Source of the DNA: Amycolatopsis sp. FBCC-B4732
GTDB lineage: Bacteria; Actinomycetota; Actinomycetes; Mycobacteriales; Pseudonocardiaceae
Assembly: GCF_023008405.1 (NCBI RefSeq)
Contig: NZ_CP095376.1
Span: 3,930,001-3,994,000 of the forward strand
DNA length: 64,000 nt
Reading direction: 5' to 3'
Position 1 is the first letter of the stretch; each line of letters opens with the position of its first letter. This document shows positions 17,640 through 25,444 of the stretch, in pieces. A program made the translations under genes and the position numbers. The notes beneath the pieces were generated by a model that worked only from the letters and a program-made list of their open reading frames with translations, did not search any database and was not told where the DNA came from.

Positions 17640-17830
17640 CTGTTCCAGCGTGTAGGTCAGCTCGGTGCTGATCCCCGCGATCTTCGAGGTGTTGTGCCAC
17701 GAGGAACCCACCCCGACCGGGCCGGTGTCCTCGCGGGTGCAGCGTCCCGTACCTGGCCGAAGTCGGCCAGGTACGGGACGACGACGTCCGGAGCGGGGTC
17801 GACGGTGAAGGTGCGCGAAACGGAAGTCAT
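17640..17830 (-). pseudogene. SRPBCC-family protein remnant
   Basis: Reading leftward from the ATG at 17830: MTSVSRTFTVDPAPDVVVPY, then LADFG, a typical START/polyketide-cyclase-like N-terminus. A perfect inverted repeat at 17746-17777 then breaks the sequence, after which another frame continues CTREDTGPVGVGSSWHNTSK, IAGISTELTYTLEQL and is cut off at ~17640. The C-terminal half is missing. The gene faces the zwf remnant, and both have lost their 3' ends at the same junction. Confidence 0.65.
17746..17777. repeat. Perfect 15-bp inverted repeat (fold-back scar)
   Basis: CCCGTACCTGGCCGA at 17746-17760 and its exact complement at 17763-17777, with only 2 bases between. It lies inside the SRPBCC remnant where the coding frame breaks, as if the replication fork had copied its own strand back on itself. 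Confidence 0.7.
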
Positions 17831-17960
17831 CCCCCGCGGGTCCGCGGCTCACGCCCGCGGCACCCGCGACGTCCACATCGGACGTCGCGTGCATGATCGG
17901 CGGCCCGCCGGGGTAACCGGTCACCCCGGCGTCCGGCCGGGACGAGCGAGAGGAACCGAC

Positions 17961-18182
17961 GTGAGCTTGAACGACGACGACATCTCCACGACTTCCGGTG
18001 GCGGGCCGGAGGGCCCGGCCGACTCCGGTGCCGGTGAAGGCACCCCTGGCCAGCACGACGGCGGGGCCGACGGCGGCGCGGACAGCGGCGCCGAGGGCCC
18101 GGCCGACTCCGGCGCCGGCGAAGGCACGCCCGGCCAGCACGACGGCGGAGCCGACGGCGGCGCGGACAGTGGCGCACGCTGA
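17961..18182 (+). CDS. Repeat-containing candidate RiPP precursor peptide
   Basis: 73 residues from the GTG at 17961 (GAGAGGAA 6 bases upstream). A 16-residue leader-like part (VSLNDDDISTTSGGGP) is followed by two exact copies of a 28-residue unit starting EGPADSGAGEGTPGQH and ending DGGADGGADSGA, then a final Arg. It is acidic, Gly/Asp-rich, has no hydrophobic segment and would be unstructured. The two 84-bp units differ at seven bases, all silent, so the peptide sequence appears to be under selection. The stop codon overlaps the start of the JmjC/cupin oxygenase gene by 14 bp. Most likely the substrate of that oxygenase: Asp, His or Pro side chains in each repeat are candidate hydroxylation sites (inference). 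Confidence 0.7.
   Translation: MSLNDDDISTTSGGGPEGPADSGAGEGTPGQHDGGADGGADSGAEGPADSGAGEGTPGQHDGGADGGADSGAR
18009..18176 (+). repeat. Two 84-bp tandem coding repeats
   Basis: Units 18009-18092 and 18093-18176, each coding 28 residues. Seven base differences, all synonymous third positions. Confidence 0.85.
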
Positions 18183-19452
18183 TCTCGGCGAGCCCGTCGC
18201 CGGCACCGGGGACCCCGCGTTCTCGGTGCCGGCGGGTGCTCGCCCCACGCTGCGGCGGCTGATCGGGCCGGACGTCGAGGGCTTCGCGGCGCGGCACTGG
18301 GGCCGCGAGCCGCTCGTGCGGGCCGGCGCCGGGGCGACCGGTTTCCCCGACCTGCTCGACCTCGACGGCGTCGACGAACTGCTCTCGCGCCGCGGCCTGC
18401 GCACGCCGTTCCTGCGCCTCGCCCGCGACGGCGCGGTGCTCGACTCCGGGTCGTTCACCGGCGGTGGCGGCGTCGGCGCGGAGATCGGTGACCAGGTCCG
18501 CGACGACCAGGTCGCCGCCCTCTTCGGCGACGGCAGCACGATCGTGCTGCAGGGCCTGCACCGCACCTGGCCGGCCATCGCGGACCTCGCGATCTCCCTG
18601 ACCGGCGAACTCGGCCACCCGGTCCAGGCCAACGCCTACATCACTCCCCCGTCCTCGCAGGGCTTTTCCGCGCACTACGACGTGCACGACGTGTTCGTCC
18701 TGCAGCTGGCCGGCCGCAAGCACTGGCGGGTGCACGCCCCCGTCCACGAAGCCCCGCTGCGCAGCCAGCCGTGGGCGGAGCGGGCGGAAGCCGTCGCCGC
18801 CCGCGCGCGCGACGACGCCCCGGCGATCGACCGGGTGCTCGAGCCCGGCGACGTCCTGTACCTCCCGCGCGGCTGGCTGCACTCGGCCACCGCCCTCGGC
18901 GACGTCTCCGCCCACCTGACCATCGGGATCCACGTCGTCACCCGGTACGCCCTGGTCGAGGCGCTCGCCGCCCTCGTCGCCTCCGACGAGCGGCTGCGCA
19001 CCTCCCTGCCGCTGGGGGTCGACGTCGCCGAGCCCGCCGATCTCACCGCCGACCTCGACGCGGTCCGGACGGCGCTGGCCGAGGCGCTGACCCGCGTCAC
19101 GCCCGACGACGTCGCCCGCCACGTCCGCGCCCGCGTGTGGCCGGGCGGGCGGCCGGAGCCCGTCGGCCCGATCGCCGCCGCGCGGTTCGCCCACGAGCTC
19201 ACCCCCGGCGACACCGTGCGCCGCCGGCACGGCCTGCGCCACCGCGTGCAGGACACCGAGGACGGGCGGGTCGCGCTGGAGCTGGCCGACCGCCGGATCA
19301 CGCTCCCGGCGTCCACCGCCGCCGCCCTGCGCGCGGTCCTCGACGGGCAGCCCCGGCGCGTCGGCTCGCTCCCGGAGCTGTCCGAAGCGGACCAGCTCGT
19401 GCTCGTCCGGCGGCTGCTGCGGGAAGGCGTGCTCGTAGCCTGCACGCCATGA
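18169..19452 (+). CDS. JmjC/cupin-domain Fe(II)/2-oxoglutarate oxygenase (RoxA/NO66-like)
   Basis: 427 residues from the GTG at 18169. N-terminal FAARHWGREPLVRAG is the typical opening of the PF08007 group (ribosomal-oxygenase-like cupins). The iron-binding triad is His169-x-Asp171 in AHYDVHDVF and His238 in GWLHSA; Lys184 in GRKHW is the expected 2-oxoglutarate ligand. The C-terminal half (~300-427) is a winged-helix-like or dimerisation region, as in YcfD/NO66. Known relatives hydroxylate Arg or His side chains on ribosomal proteins. Here the gene overlaps the repeat-peptide gene and the ferredoxin-like gene (ATGA), which argues for the small peptide as substrate. No signal peptide, so it acts in the cytoplasm. 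Confidence 0.88.
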   Translation: MAHADLGEPVAGTGDPAFSVPAGARPTLRRLIGPDVEGFAARHWGREPLVRAGAGATGFPDLLDLDGVDELLSRRGLRTPFLRLARDGAVLDSGSFTGGGGVGAEIGDQVRDDQVAALFGDGSTIVLQGLHRTWPAIADLAISLTGELGHPVQANAYITPPSSQGFSAHYDVHDVFVLQLAGRKHWRVHAPVHEAPLRSQPWAERAEAVAARARDDAPAIDRVLEPGDVLYLPRGWLHSATALGDVSAHLTIGIHVVTRYALVEALAALVASDERLRTSLPLGVDVAEPADLTADLDAVRTALAEALTRVTPDDVARHVRARVWPGGRPEPVGPIAAARFAHELTPGDTVRRRHGLRHRVQDTEDGRVALELADRRITLPASTAAALRAVLDGQPRRVGSLPELSEADQLVLVRRLLREGVLVACTP

Positions 19453-20351
19453 CCCGCGCCCCGCTCACCGGACCGCCGCGCTGCGCGGACCTCGCCGACG
19501 CCGACGGCGACGCCCGCGAAGGCACGGCGCCCCCGGCGGACCGGTGGCTGCTGATCGAGCACGCGGGCCCGTGGGAACGCAACGCCCTCGCCGTGTTCGA
19601 CGCGGACGTGCTCGCGGCGCTCACCCGCTGGGCGGGCAGGACCCGCGGCCGGATCGTGCTGATCCGGCGGCCGGGACGCCGCACCCCGCGTGGGGACGCC
19701 CCGCGCCGGTGGTTCCGCGTCGACGCCCGCCCCGGCCACGAGGAGATCCGGACCGGCGAATACCGCGGTGACGCCGAGCTCGCCGCCGTGGGAGACCTGG
19801 CCGGGCACCGGTCCGACCGGCCGCTGACGCTGGTCTGCGCGCACGGCAAGCACGACACCTGCTGCGCGATCCGCGGCCGCCCGCTCGCGGCGGCGCTAGC
19901 CGCGGCCGATCCCGAAGGCACCTGGGAGTGCAGCCACATCGGCGGGTGCCGGTTCGCCCCGGCCGTCGTGCTGCTGCCCCACGGGTTCACGTTCGGGGGC
20001 GTCGGACCGGCCGAAGCGGTTTCCCTCGTGCGCGGCTACGCGCGGGGAACGCTCGCCCCGGACACCCTGCGCGGGCGGTCGTCGGTGCCCCCGGTCGTCC
20101 AAGCGGCCCAGCACCACGCACGCGCCGCCACCGGCGCGACGGGCGTGGACGACCTGAACCCGGTGGCGTATGCCAGTGAGGACGACGGCGTCTGGCGCGT
20201 GACGCTGACCCGGCCCGAGTGCACGGTCCTGCTCCGCGAACGGCACGTGACCGTCGACCGGCCGTTGACCTGCGCCGCCCGGCCGCCGGGGCACATCCGC
20301 GTTTTCGACCCGGTGGAAGTGCTCACAGCGGAGGGCCGGGCTCTCCGGTGA
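19449..20351 (+). CDS. Sucrase/ferredoxin-like (Apd1-type) thioredoxin-fold Fe-S protein
   Basis: 300 residues. Two family motifs stand out: CAHGKHDTCC (Cys and Cys nine apart) and ECSHIGGCRFAP. In yeast Apd1 the [2Fe-2S] ligands are two Cys plus two His, the second His falling five positions into SHxGGH; here that position is Cys. The N-terminal part (WLLIEHAGPWERNAL) and the middle RIVLIRRPGR are also typical. The ATG overlaps the oxygenase stop (ATGA), so the two are co-translated. Probably an electron carrier or iron-supply partner of the oxygenase. Its end overlaps the convergent SWIM gene by 29 bp. Confidence 0.85.
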   Translation: MTRAPLTGPPRCADLADADGDAREGTAPPADRWLLIEHAGPWERNALAVFDADVLAALTRWAGRTRGRIVLIRRPGRRTPRGDAPRRWFRVDARPGHEEIRTGEYRGDAELAAVGDLAGHRSDRPLTLVCAHGKHDTCCAIRGRPLAAALAAADPEGTWECSHIGGCRFAPAVVLLPHGFTFGGVGPAEAVSLVRGYARGTLAPDTLRGRSSVPPVVQAAQHHARAATGATGVDDLNPVAYASEDDGVWRVTLTRPECTVLLRERHVTVDRPLTCAARPPGHIRVFDPVEVLTAEGRALR

Positions 20352-21060
20352 GGGCCCGGTACACCGGCCGGAGCAGCTCGGCCACGTCTCGGCCGCCCGC
20401 GGTGATCGTGAAGGGCGGGGCCTGGTTCAGCAGCGCGTCGGACGACGTTTGCGAGCCCTGCAACGGAGTCGTGCCGGCCAGGCCCGGGGCCTGACCGCTG
20501 TCGAAGAAAGTGTCCATCACTTCGGTCAGCGGCGGAGAACCGTCGTCGGGGTCGAGCGGCTCGGCGGAGATGAGCCGGTTCTTCAGCTCCTCCACCAGGA
20601 TCTCGCGATTCCGGCCACGCAAAGCCAGCACGGTGAACGGGTCCTCGGCGACCCGTGCCACCAGCGCCGAGAACACGGCGTTCAGGTGGCCGCACGGCAC
20701 TTCGGCGGCCGGGCACGTGCAGTCCAGGGACACCTCCCGCGCCGAGGACGGGAACAGCGGCAGCCGGAGCGCCTTGCAGATCTGCTCGACGTCGCGGGGC
20801 AGCTCGCCGCTGAGGAGCTGGACCGTGGTCGACGCCTTCGCCGCCAGGGCGTGCGTGATCGCCGCCCAGTCCGATTTTCCGAACGCCGTCAGGCTGATCC
20901 GCACCTGGTGAGCACCGCTGTCTTCGACCTCGGCGTCGACTCGCCCGGCGCCGACCGACAAGGACACGACGTGGCCCTGGCCGGGTGCGGGCATCAGGAC
21001 GCCGATCGCTGTCAGCGCCCGGATGAAGCGGGTCGGCCACCACGGGAGCGGGTCAGTCAT
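20323..21060 (-). CDS. SWIM zinc-finger protein
   Basis: 245 residues. The SWIM motif is DCTCPAAEVPCGHLNAVF (CxCx(n)CxH) at residues ~112-130. Upstream is a small alpha/beta part; downstream a helical region DPFTVLALRGRNREILVEEL. SWIM proteins bind DNA or partner proteins, and in actinomycetes they are regularly encoded beside a SNF2-type helicase, as here; the start of this gene overlaps the end of that helicase gene. Likely the partner subunit in a chromatin-like or DNA-repair remodelling activity. Confidence 0.9.
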   Translation of the reverse strand: MTDPLPWWPTRFIRALTAIGVLMPAPGQGHVVSLSVGAGRVDAEVEDSGAHQVRISLTAFGKSDWAAITHALAAKASTTVQLLSGELPRDVEQICKALRLPLFPSSAREVSLDCTCPAAEVPCGHLNAVFSALVARVAEDPFTVLALRGRNREILVEELKNRLISAEPLDPDDGSPPLTEVMDTFFDSGQAPGLAGTTPLQGSQTSSDALLNQAPPFTITAGGRDVAELLRPVYRALTGEPGPPL

Positions 21061-24000
21061 CGATCGCCTCCTCCCCCAGCGTGAGCACGCCGCGCAGCGC
21101 GTCCGTGGACAGCTCGGTGAGCCAGCTTTCGCCTTCGCCCACCACCATTCCCGCGAGCGCGCGCTTCCTCGCGATCAGGGTGTCGATGCGGTCCTCGATG
21201 GTGCCCGGGCAGACGAACTTCCGGACCTGGACGTTGCGTCCCTGCCCGATCCGGAACGCCCGGTCGGTGGCCTGGTTTTCCACCGCCGGGTTCCACCAGC
21301 GGTCCAGGTGCAGGACCTGGCTCGCGGCGGTCAGCGTGAGCCCCGAACCACCCGCTTTGAGCGACAGCAGCAGAATCCGCGGGCCGTCGTCGGACTGGAA
21401 GCGGTCGACGATCGCGTCTCGCGCCCCCTTGGCCAGGCCACCGTGCAGGAACCCGACTTCGGTGCCGAGCCGGGCCGACAGGTGGGGCACGAGCAGGTGG
21501 CCGAATTCGGTGTACTGCGTGAAGCACAGCGCCCGGTCGCCCGACGCCAGGATTTCGGCCAGGATCTCTTCGAGGCGGCTGACCTTGCCGGAGCGGTGGC
21601 CGATCGGGGAACCGTCGTGCAGCAGGTGCGCGGGGTGGTTGCAGACCTGCTTGAGCTTCGTGATCGCGGCGAGGATGTTGCCGCGGCGCTTGATGCCCTG
21701 GCTGTTCGCGATCTTCGTCATCATCTCGTCGACGATCGCGCGGTACAGCGTGCCCTGTTCGCGGGTGAGCCGGTATTCCTGCCGGATTTCGAGCTTTTCC
21801 GGGAGCTCGGGGACGATCGCGGGGTCCGTCTTCACCCGGCGCAGCAGGTACGGCTGCGTGAGCCGGCGCAGTTCGGCGGCCACGGCGGTGTCCCCGCCGC
21901 GCTCGATCGGGGCCGCGAACCGGCGGCGGAACTCGAACCTGGTGCCGAGCAGCCCGGGGTTGAGCAGGTCCAGCACCGACCACAGGTCCGCCAGCCGGTT
22001 CTCGACCGGGGTGCCGGTCAGCGCGAGCCGGTGCTCCGCGGTGAACCGCCGCACCGCCTTGGCCGTCGCGGTGTCGGCGTTCTTGATGGCGTGCGCTTCG
22101 TCGAGCACCAGCCGTCGCCAGGCGAACTGCTCGAGCTCGCCGGCGTCACGGGCGGCCGTTGCGTAGGTCGTGACGACGAGGTCGGCCGCGGCGACCCGCC
22201 CGGCGAGGTCGTCCCCGTGCGCGCGGGCGCTGCCGTGGTGGGCGAGGACGCGCAGGCCGGGGGCGAAGTTCTCCGCCTCCCGCTGCCACATGCCGACCAG
22301 CGACATCGGGCACAGCACCAGCGTCGGCCGGCGCTCGCCGTCCGCCCGCTCGACGGCTTCCAGTGCCAGCGTCTGGACGGTCTTGCCCAGGCCCATGTCG
22401 TCGGCCAGGCACGCACCGAGCCCCAGCGCCGCCATGAACGCCAGCCAGGCGACGCCCCGCTGCTGGTAGGGGCGCAGGCTGGCGCGGAACGACGGCGGCA
22501 GCCCGACCGGCCGCAGGCGCTGGTCGACCCGCTCGGCCAGGACGTCCCCGACCCAGCCGTCGGCGCTGACGCCGGTGACCGGGAGCGGCGTCTCGGTCCC
22601 GAGGTGGACGAGTTCGAGCAGCTCGGCCGCGGTGGGGCGCGCGGTGCGGCGGTGCGGGTCGCGGCGCAGGAACTCGAGCCCGGCGCGGAGCCGGTCGGCG
22701 TCGACGCTGATCCACCGGCCCCGCAGCCGCACCAGTTGCGTCTTCGCCGCGACCAGCCGGGCCAGCTCTTCCTCGCCGATTTCGTCGTCGCCCACCGCGA
22801 TCGTCCAGCGGAACGCGGCCAGCTCGTCGCGGCCCACCCGGCTGCGCGTGACGACCTGCTCGGACGGCGTGCTGCGGACCGACAGCCGCAGCCCGAGCCG
22901 GCGCCGTCCGCCCCAGGTGGCCGGGAGCTGCACTTCGAAGCCGGCCTCGATCAGCCGGTTCGCGCCCGAGGTGAGGAACCGCTCGGCTTCCTCGACGGTC
23001 AGGTCGTATTCGGCCGGGCGGGTCCGGCGCAGGGCAGGCGCCAGCATCGGTTCCACCAGCGCGGCCCGGCCCAGTTCGGCGGTGAACAGCCCCTTCGGGT
23101 CCCGGACCAGCCCGTGCGCCTCACCCGACCAGATCTGCCCCGCCGACAGCAGCAGGCTCGGATCGGCCGTCGCCCGCAGGAGGAACTGCAGCTGCCACTT
23201 GGTGCTGTCGCCGGTCTGGTCGTCGGGATCGTCCTCGGCCGGCCGCCGCAGGGTGCCGACTTCGGCCAGCCGGAAGCACGCGCGGCCGTCGACGACGTCG
23301 GTGTCGGCGACTTGGTCCCACTTCGCGACGGCGTCGGCCAGGACCCCCAGTTCGCCCAGCGGCAGCTCGACGCGGGCGGCGCCGCCTTGCAGAGCGGCCA
23401 GCCACACCCCGGCCGCGTCCCGGCCCCCGCGCAGGTCGACGGGCGGCTCCGCCCGCGCGAGCCGGTCCCGGACCGCCGAGTCGACCAGGGTGTGGAGGGC
23501 GTCGGTGACGAGCGCGCGGGGCGAGGCCCCGGTGAGCGGCGCGATCTCCTCGGCACGCCCGACCGGCGGCATGGCCGCGACGAGCGCGTCGAACGCGACG
23601 GAGTCCACGCCCTGGAGCACCGGGCGCCACCGGGCCTCCGCCGCGTCGCCCTGGCGGACCAGCGTCGGCAGCACGCGCCCGCGCCCCACCAGGTCCGCGG
23701 CCAGGCGAGCGACCGCCCGCAGGTAGGTGACCGAAGCGCCGTACGAGGCCGCGTCGTCGAGGTCGTCCAGCTCGGCGGGGTCTACGACCAGTGCGGGCAC
23801 CGACCAGGGCCGCAACGAGGGTGCCCGCCGGGGAACCGCTTCGGAGGAGGCCAGGGGCCGGTTCGCCCGCGACGGCAGCAGCAGCGTCACCGAGGTGGGC
23901 TTGCCGGGGTGCAGCGCGGTGAGGTTCGCGCTGGAGACCGCGAACGGGTGGGCCAGGGCGATCCGCGCCGACCGGCTCGACGTGCCGGCGGGGACCCGGT

Positions 24001-24061
24001 CCCGTTCCGCCCAGAGCAGCAGGCCGCGGCCCGGCGACCACAGGGCGTGCACCGAGGGCAA
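21053..24061 (-). CDS. SNF2/RapA-type DEAD/DEAH helicase
   Basis: About 1002 residues. The N-terminal 450 residues form the SNF2-associated region of bacterial Snf2 proteins. The motor shows motif I DDMGLGKTVQTLAL, Ia/II LVLDEAHAIKN, LTGTPVENRL, and the helicase C domain with CFTQYTEFG, LSLKAGGSGLTLT and FRIGQGRNVQV. Such ATPases translocate on DNA and remodel protein-DNA contacts. Start: TTG at 24061 is preferred because AAGGAG lies 9 bases upstream and protein-like sequence (LPSVHALWSPGRGLLLW) starts there; a GTG at 24109 is the alternative. Operon with the SWIM gene. Confidence 0.9.
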   Translation of the reverse strand: MPSVHALWSPGRGLLLWAERDRVPAGTSSRSARIALAHPFAVSSANLTALHPGKPTSVTLLLPSRANRPLASSEAVPRRAPSLRPWSVPALVVDPAELDDLDDAASYGASVTYLRAVARLAADLVGRGRVLPTLVRQGDAAEARWRPVLQGVDSVAFDALVAAMPPVGRAEEIAPLTGASPRALVTDALHTLVDSAVRDRLARAEPPVDLRGGRDAAGVWLAALQGGAARVELPLGELGVLADAVAKWDQVADTDVVDGRACFRLAEVGTLRRPAEDDPDDQTGDSTKWQLQFLLRATADPSLLLSAGQIWSGEAHGLVRDPKGLFTAELGRAALVEPMLAPALRRTRPAEYDLTVEEAERFLTSGANRLIEAGFEVQLPATWGGRRRLGLRLSVRSTPSEQVVTRSRVGRDELAAFRWTIAVGDDEIGEEELARLVAAKTQLVRLRGRWISVDADRLRAGLEFLRRDPHRRTARPTAAELLELVHLGTETPLPVTGVSADGWVGDVLAERVDQRLRPVGLPPSFRASLRPYQQRGVAWLAFMAALGLGACLADDMGLGKTVQTLALEAVERADGERRPTLVLCPMSLVGMWQREAENFAPGLRVLAHHGSARAHGDDLAGRVAAADLVVTTYATAARDAGELEQFAWRRLVLDEAHAIKNADTATAKAVRRFTAEHRLALTGTPVENRLADLWSVLDLLNPGLLGTRFEFRRRFAAPIERGGDTAVAAELRRLTQPYLLRRVKTDPAIVPELPEKLEIRQEYRLTREQGTLYRAIVDEMMTKIANSQGIKRRGNILAAITKLKQVCNHPAHLLHDGSPIGHRSGKVSRLEEILAEILASGDRALCFTQYTEFGHLLVPHLSARLGTEVGFLHGGLAKGARDAIVDRFQSDDGPRILLLSLKAGGSGLTLTAASQVLHLDRWWNPAVENQATDRAFRIGQGRNVQVRKFVCPGTIEDRIDTLIARKRALAGMVVGEGESWLTELSTDALRGVLTLGEEAIDD

Positions 24062-24116
24062 GGTCGGGGGCTCCTTCGTCCGGTCCGGGTTCCCCACAGA
24101 TCCTCGCACGGCGGGC

Positions 24117-24143
24117 TTGACAACCCTCCCACCAGCCTATAAA
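24117..24143 (+). promoter_or_regulatory. Promoter of the ArsR operon
   Basis: TTGACA at 24117-24122 and TATAAA at 24138-24143 with a 15-bp spacer, close to consensus. Two operator palindromes lie directly downstream. Confidence 0.65.
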
Positions 24144-24171
24144 AACCATCTGGTTACAAAACCGAAAGGTT
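24144..24171 (+). promoter_or_regulatory. Paired ArsR operators
   Basis: AACCATCTGGTT (24144-24155) and AACCGAAAGGTT (24160-24171): two palindromes of form AACC-N4-GGTT, 16 bp apart, between the -10 and the start codon. The layout suggests that the ArsR product blocks its own promoter. Confidence 0.65.
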
Positions 24172-24176
24172 ATGGA

Positions 24177-24512
24177 ATGACCTCCAGCGACACGCTCGAC
24201 CGGACGTTCGCGGCCCTCGCGGACCCGACCCGGCGGGCCATCCTCGCCCGGCTCGCGGCCGGGGACGCCACCGTCACCGAGCTGGCCGTGCCCTTCGCGA
24301 TGTCGCAGCCCGCCGTGTCGAAACACCTGCGGGTGCTCGAGCGGGCCGGGCTGGTCACGCGGGGCCGCGACGCGCAGCGCCGGCCGTGCCACCTGCTGGC
24401 CGCCCCCCTCAAGACGGCCACGGACTGGCTCGCCGCCTACCGGGACCACTGGGAAGCGAGCTACCGGCAGCTCGACGACCTGCTGACCGACCTGCAGCAG
24501 CGGGAACCGTGA
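24177..24512 (+). CDS. ArsR-family regulator
   Basis: 111 residues. Winged helix with FAALADPTRRAILARLAAGD, then AMSQPAVSKHLRVLERAGLV and HLLAAPLKTATDWL. It lacks the cysteine metal motif of arsenic or cadmium sensors, and belongs to the SdpR-like group commonly paired with SRPBCC (AHSA1) genes. ATG at 24177 with a GAAAGG site. The next gene overlaps (GTGA), making an ArsR-SRPBCC-VOC operon under the palindrome-marked promoter. Confidence 0.92.
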   Translation: MTSSDTLDRTFAALADPTRRAILARLAAGDATVTELAVPFAMSQPAVSKHLRVLERAGLVTRGRDAQRRPCHLLAAPLKTATDWLAAYRDHWEASYRQLDDLLTDLQQREP

Positions 24513-24985
24513 CGTCCCCCGGCTTGGCGGTCGCCCGGTCCGGTGCCACCGGCCTCGTCCTGACCCGGACCTTCGCCGCTCCCCCGGCCCTGGTCTTCGC
24601 CGCCCTCACCCAGCCCGACCTGCTGCGCCGCTGGCACGGCGCCCACGGCTGGCGGCTGACCGAGTGCGAAGTGGACCTGCGGGCCGGCGGAGCGTGGCGG
24701 TTCGTCTCCCTCGGCCCGGACGGCGCGGAGATGGCGATGTCCGGCGTGTTCCGCGAAGTCGTGCCGCCCGTGCGCATCGTGCAGACCGAAGTCCACCGCG
24801 GCTGGACCGACGGTGCCGCGCTCGTCACCACCGAACTGGCGGAGACCGGCGGCCGCACCGCCATGACCGTCACCGTGGAGTACTCCTCACCGGAAGTCCG
24901 CGAGCAGGCCCTGCGCAGCCCGATGCGGCGCGGCGCCGGTGAAGCGTACGACCGCCTCGAAACCCTGCTCGCCCAAGAGAAATGA
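24509..24985 (+). CDS. AHSA1/SRPBCC-family protein
   Basis: 158 residues. LTRTFAAPPALVFAALTQPD, LLRRWHGAHGW and the VDLRAGGAWRFV segment are typical of the AHSA1 (Activator of Hsp90 homologue-like) SRPBCC family, which binds small hydrophobic ligands in a helix-grip pocket. The GTG start overlaps the ArsR stop. Usually co-transcribed with an ArsR regulator, so it probably binds or detoxifies the inducer. Its stop overlaps the ATG of the VOC gene. Confidence 0.88.
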   Translation: MTSPGLAVARSGATGLVLTRTFAAPPALVFAALTQPDLLRRWHGAHGWRLTECEVDLRAGGAWRFVSLGPDGAEMAMSGVFREVVPPVRIVQTEVHRGWTDGAALVTTELAETGGRTAMTVTVEYSSPEVREQALRSPMRRGAGEAYDRLETLLAQEK

Positions 24986-25437
24986 GAACACCGATGAACG
25001 ACCCGGTCACCGAAGTCCCCGCCGCGCTCACCCCGGCCGCGTCGAACCCGCCCGTGCCGCCCGGTGCGTTCCTGCTCGAACTCGTCCCGGTACCGGTCCG
25101 CGACACCGACCGCGCCATCGCCTTCTACCGCGACCAGCTCGGCTTCACCCTCGACGTCGACGTCCGCCCGGCCGACGGCGTCCGCATCGTCCAGCTCACC
25201 CCGCCCGGCTCGGCGTGCTCGATCTCCCTCACCGAAGGCGTGGCGGCCCTCGCCATGGACCCCGGCGCACTGCGCGGGCTGCACCTCGTGGTCGCCGACA
25301 TCGAGCAGGCCCGTTCCGAGCTTCTCGGGCGGGGGGTCGAGATCGGCCCGGTCGAGGACATGGGCGGCGTTTTCTACGCCTACTTCGCCGACCCGGACGG
25401 CAACAGCTGGTGCCTGCAGCACATGCCCTGGCGCTGA
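24982..25437 (+). CDS. VOC/glyoxalase-family protein
   Basis: 151 residues. VPVRDTDRAIAFYRDQLGFT is the first betaalphabetabetabeta module and GLHLVVADIEQARSELLGRG to FYAYFADPDGNSWCLQ the second; FADPDGN is a family hallmark. Metal-dependent VOC enzymes include glyoxalases and extradiol dioxygenases; this one probably binds a small molecule. The ATG at 24982 overlaps the SRPBCC stop (ATGA); a second ATG at 24994 is possible. Last gene of the ArsR operon. Confidence 0.88.
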   Translation: MRTPMNDPVTEVPAALTPAASNPPVPPGAFLLELVPVPVRDTDRAIAFYRDQLGFTLDVDVRPADGVRIVQLTPPGSACSISLTEGVAALAMDPGALRGLHLVVADIEQARSELLGRGVEIGPVEDMGGVFYAYFADPDGNSWCLQHMPWR

Positions 25438-25444
25438 GCGAGGC

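Noticed and set aside
21023..24142. Long (1039-codon) open frame on the + strand opposite the SNF2 gene
   Set aside because: Arg/Gly/Val-rich and without motifs; it mirrors the codon bias of the real gene. Typical GC-rich shadow frame.
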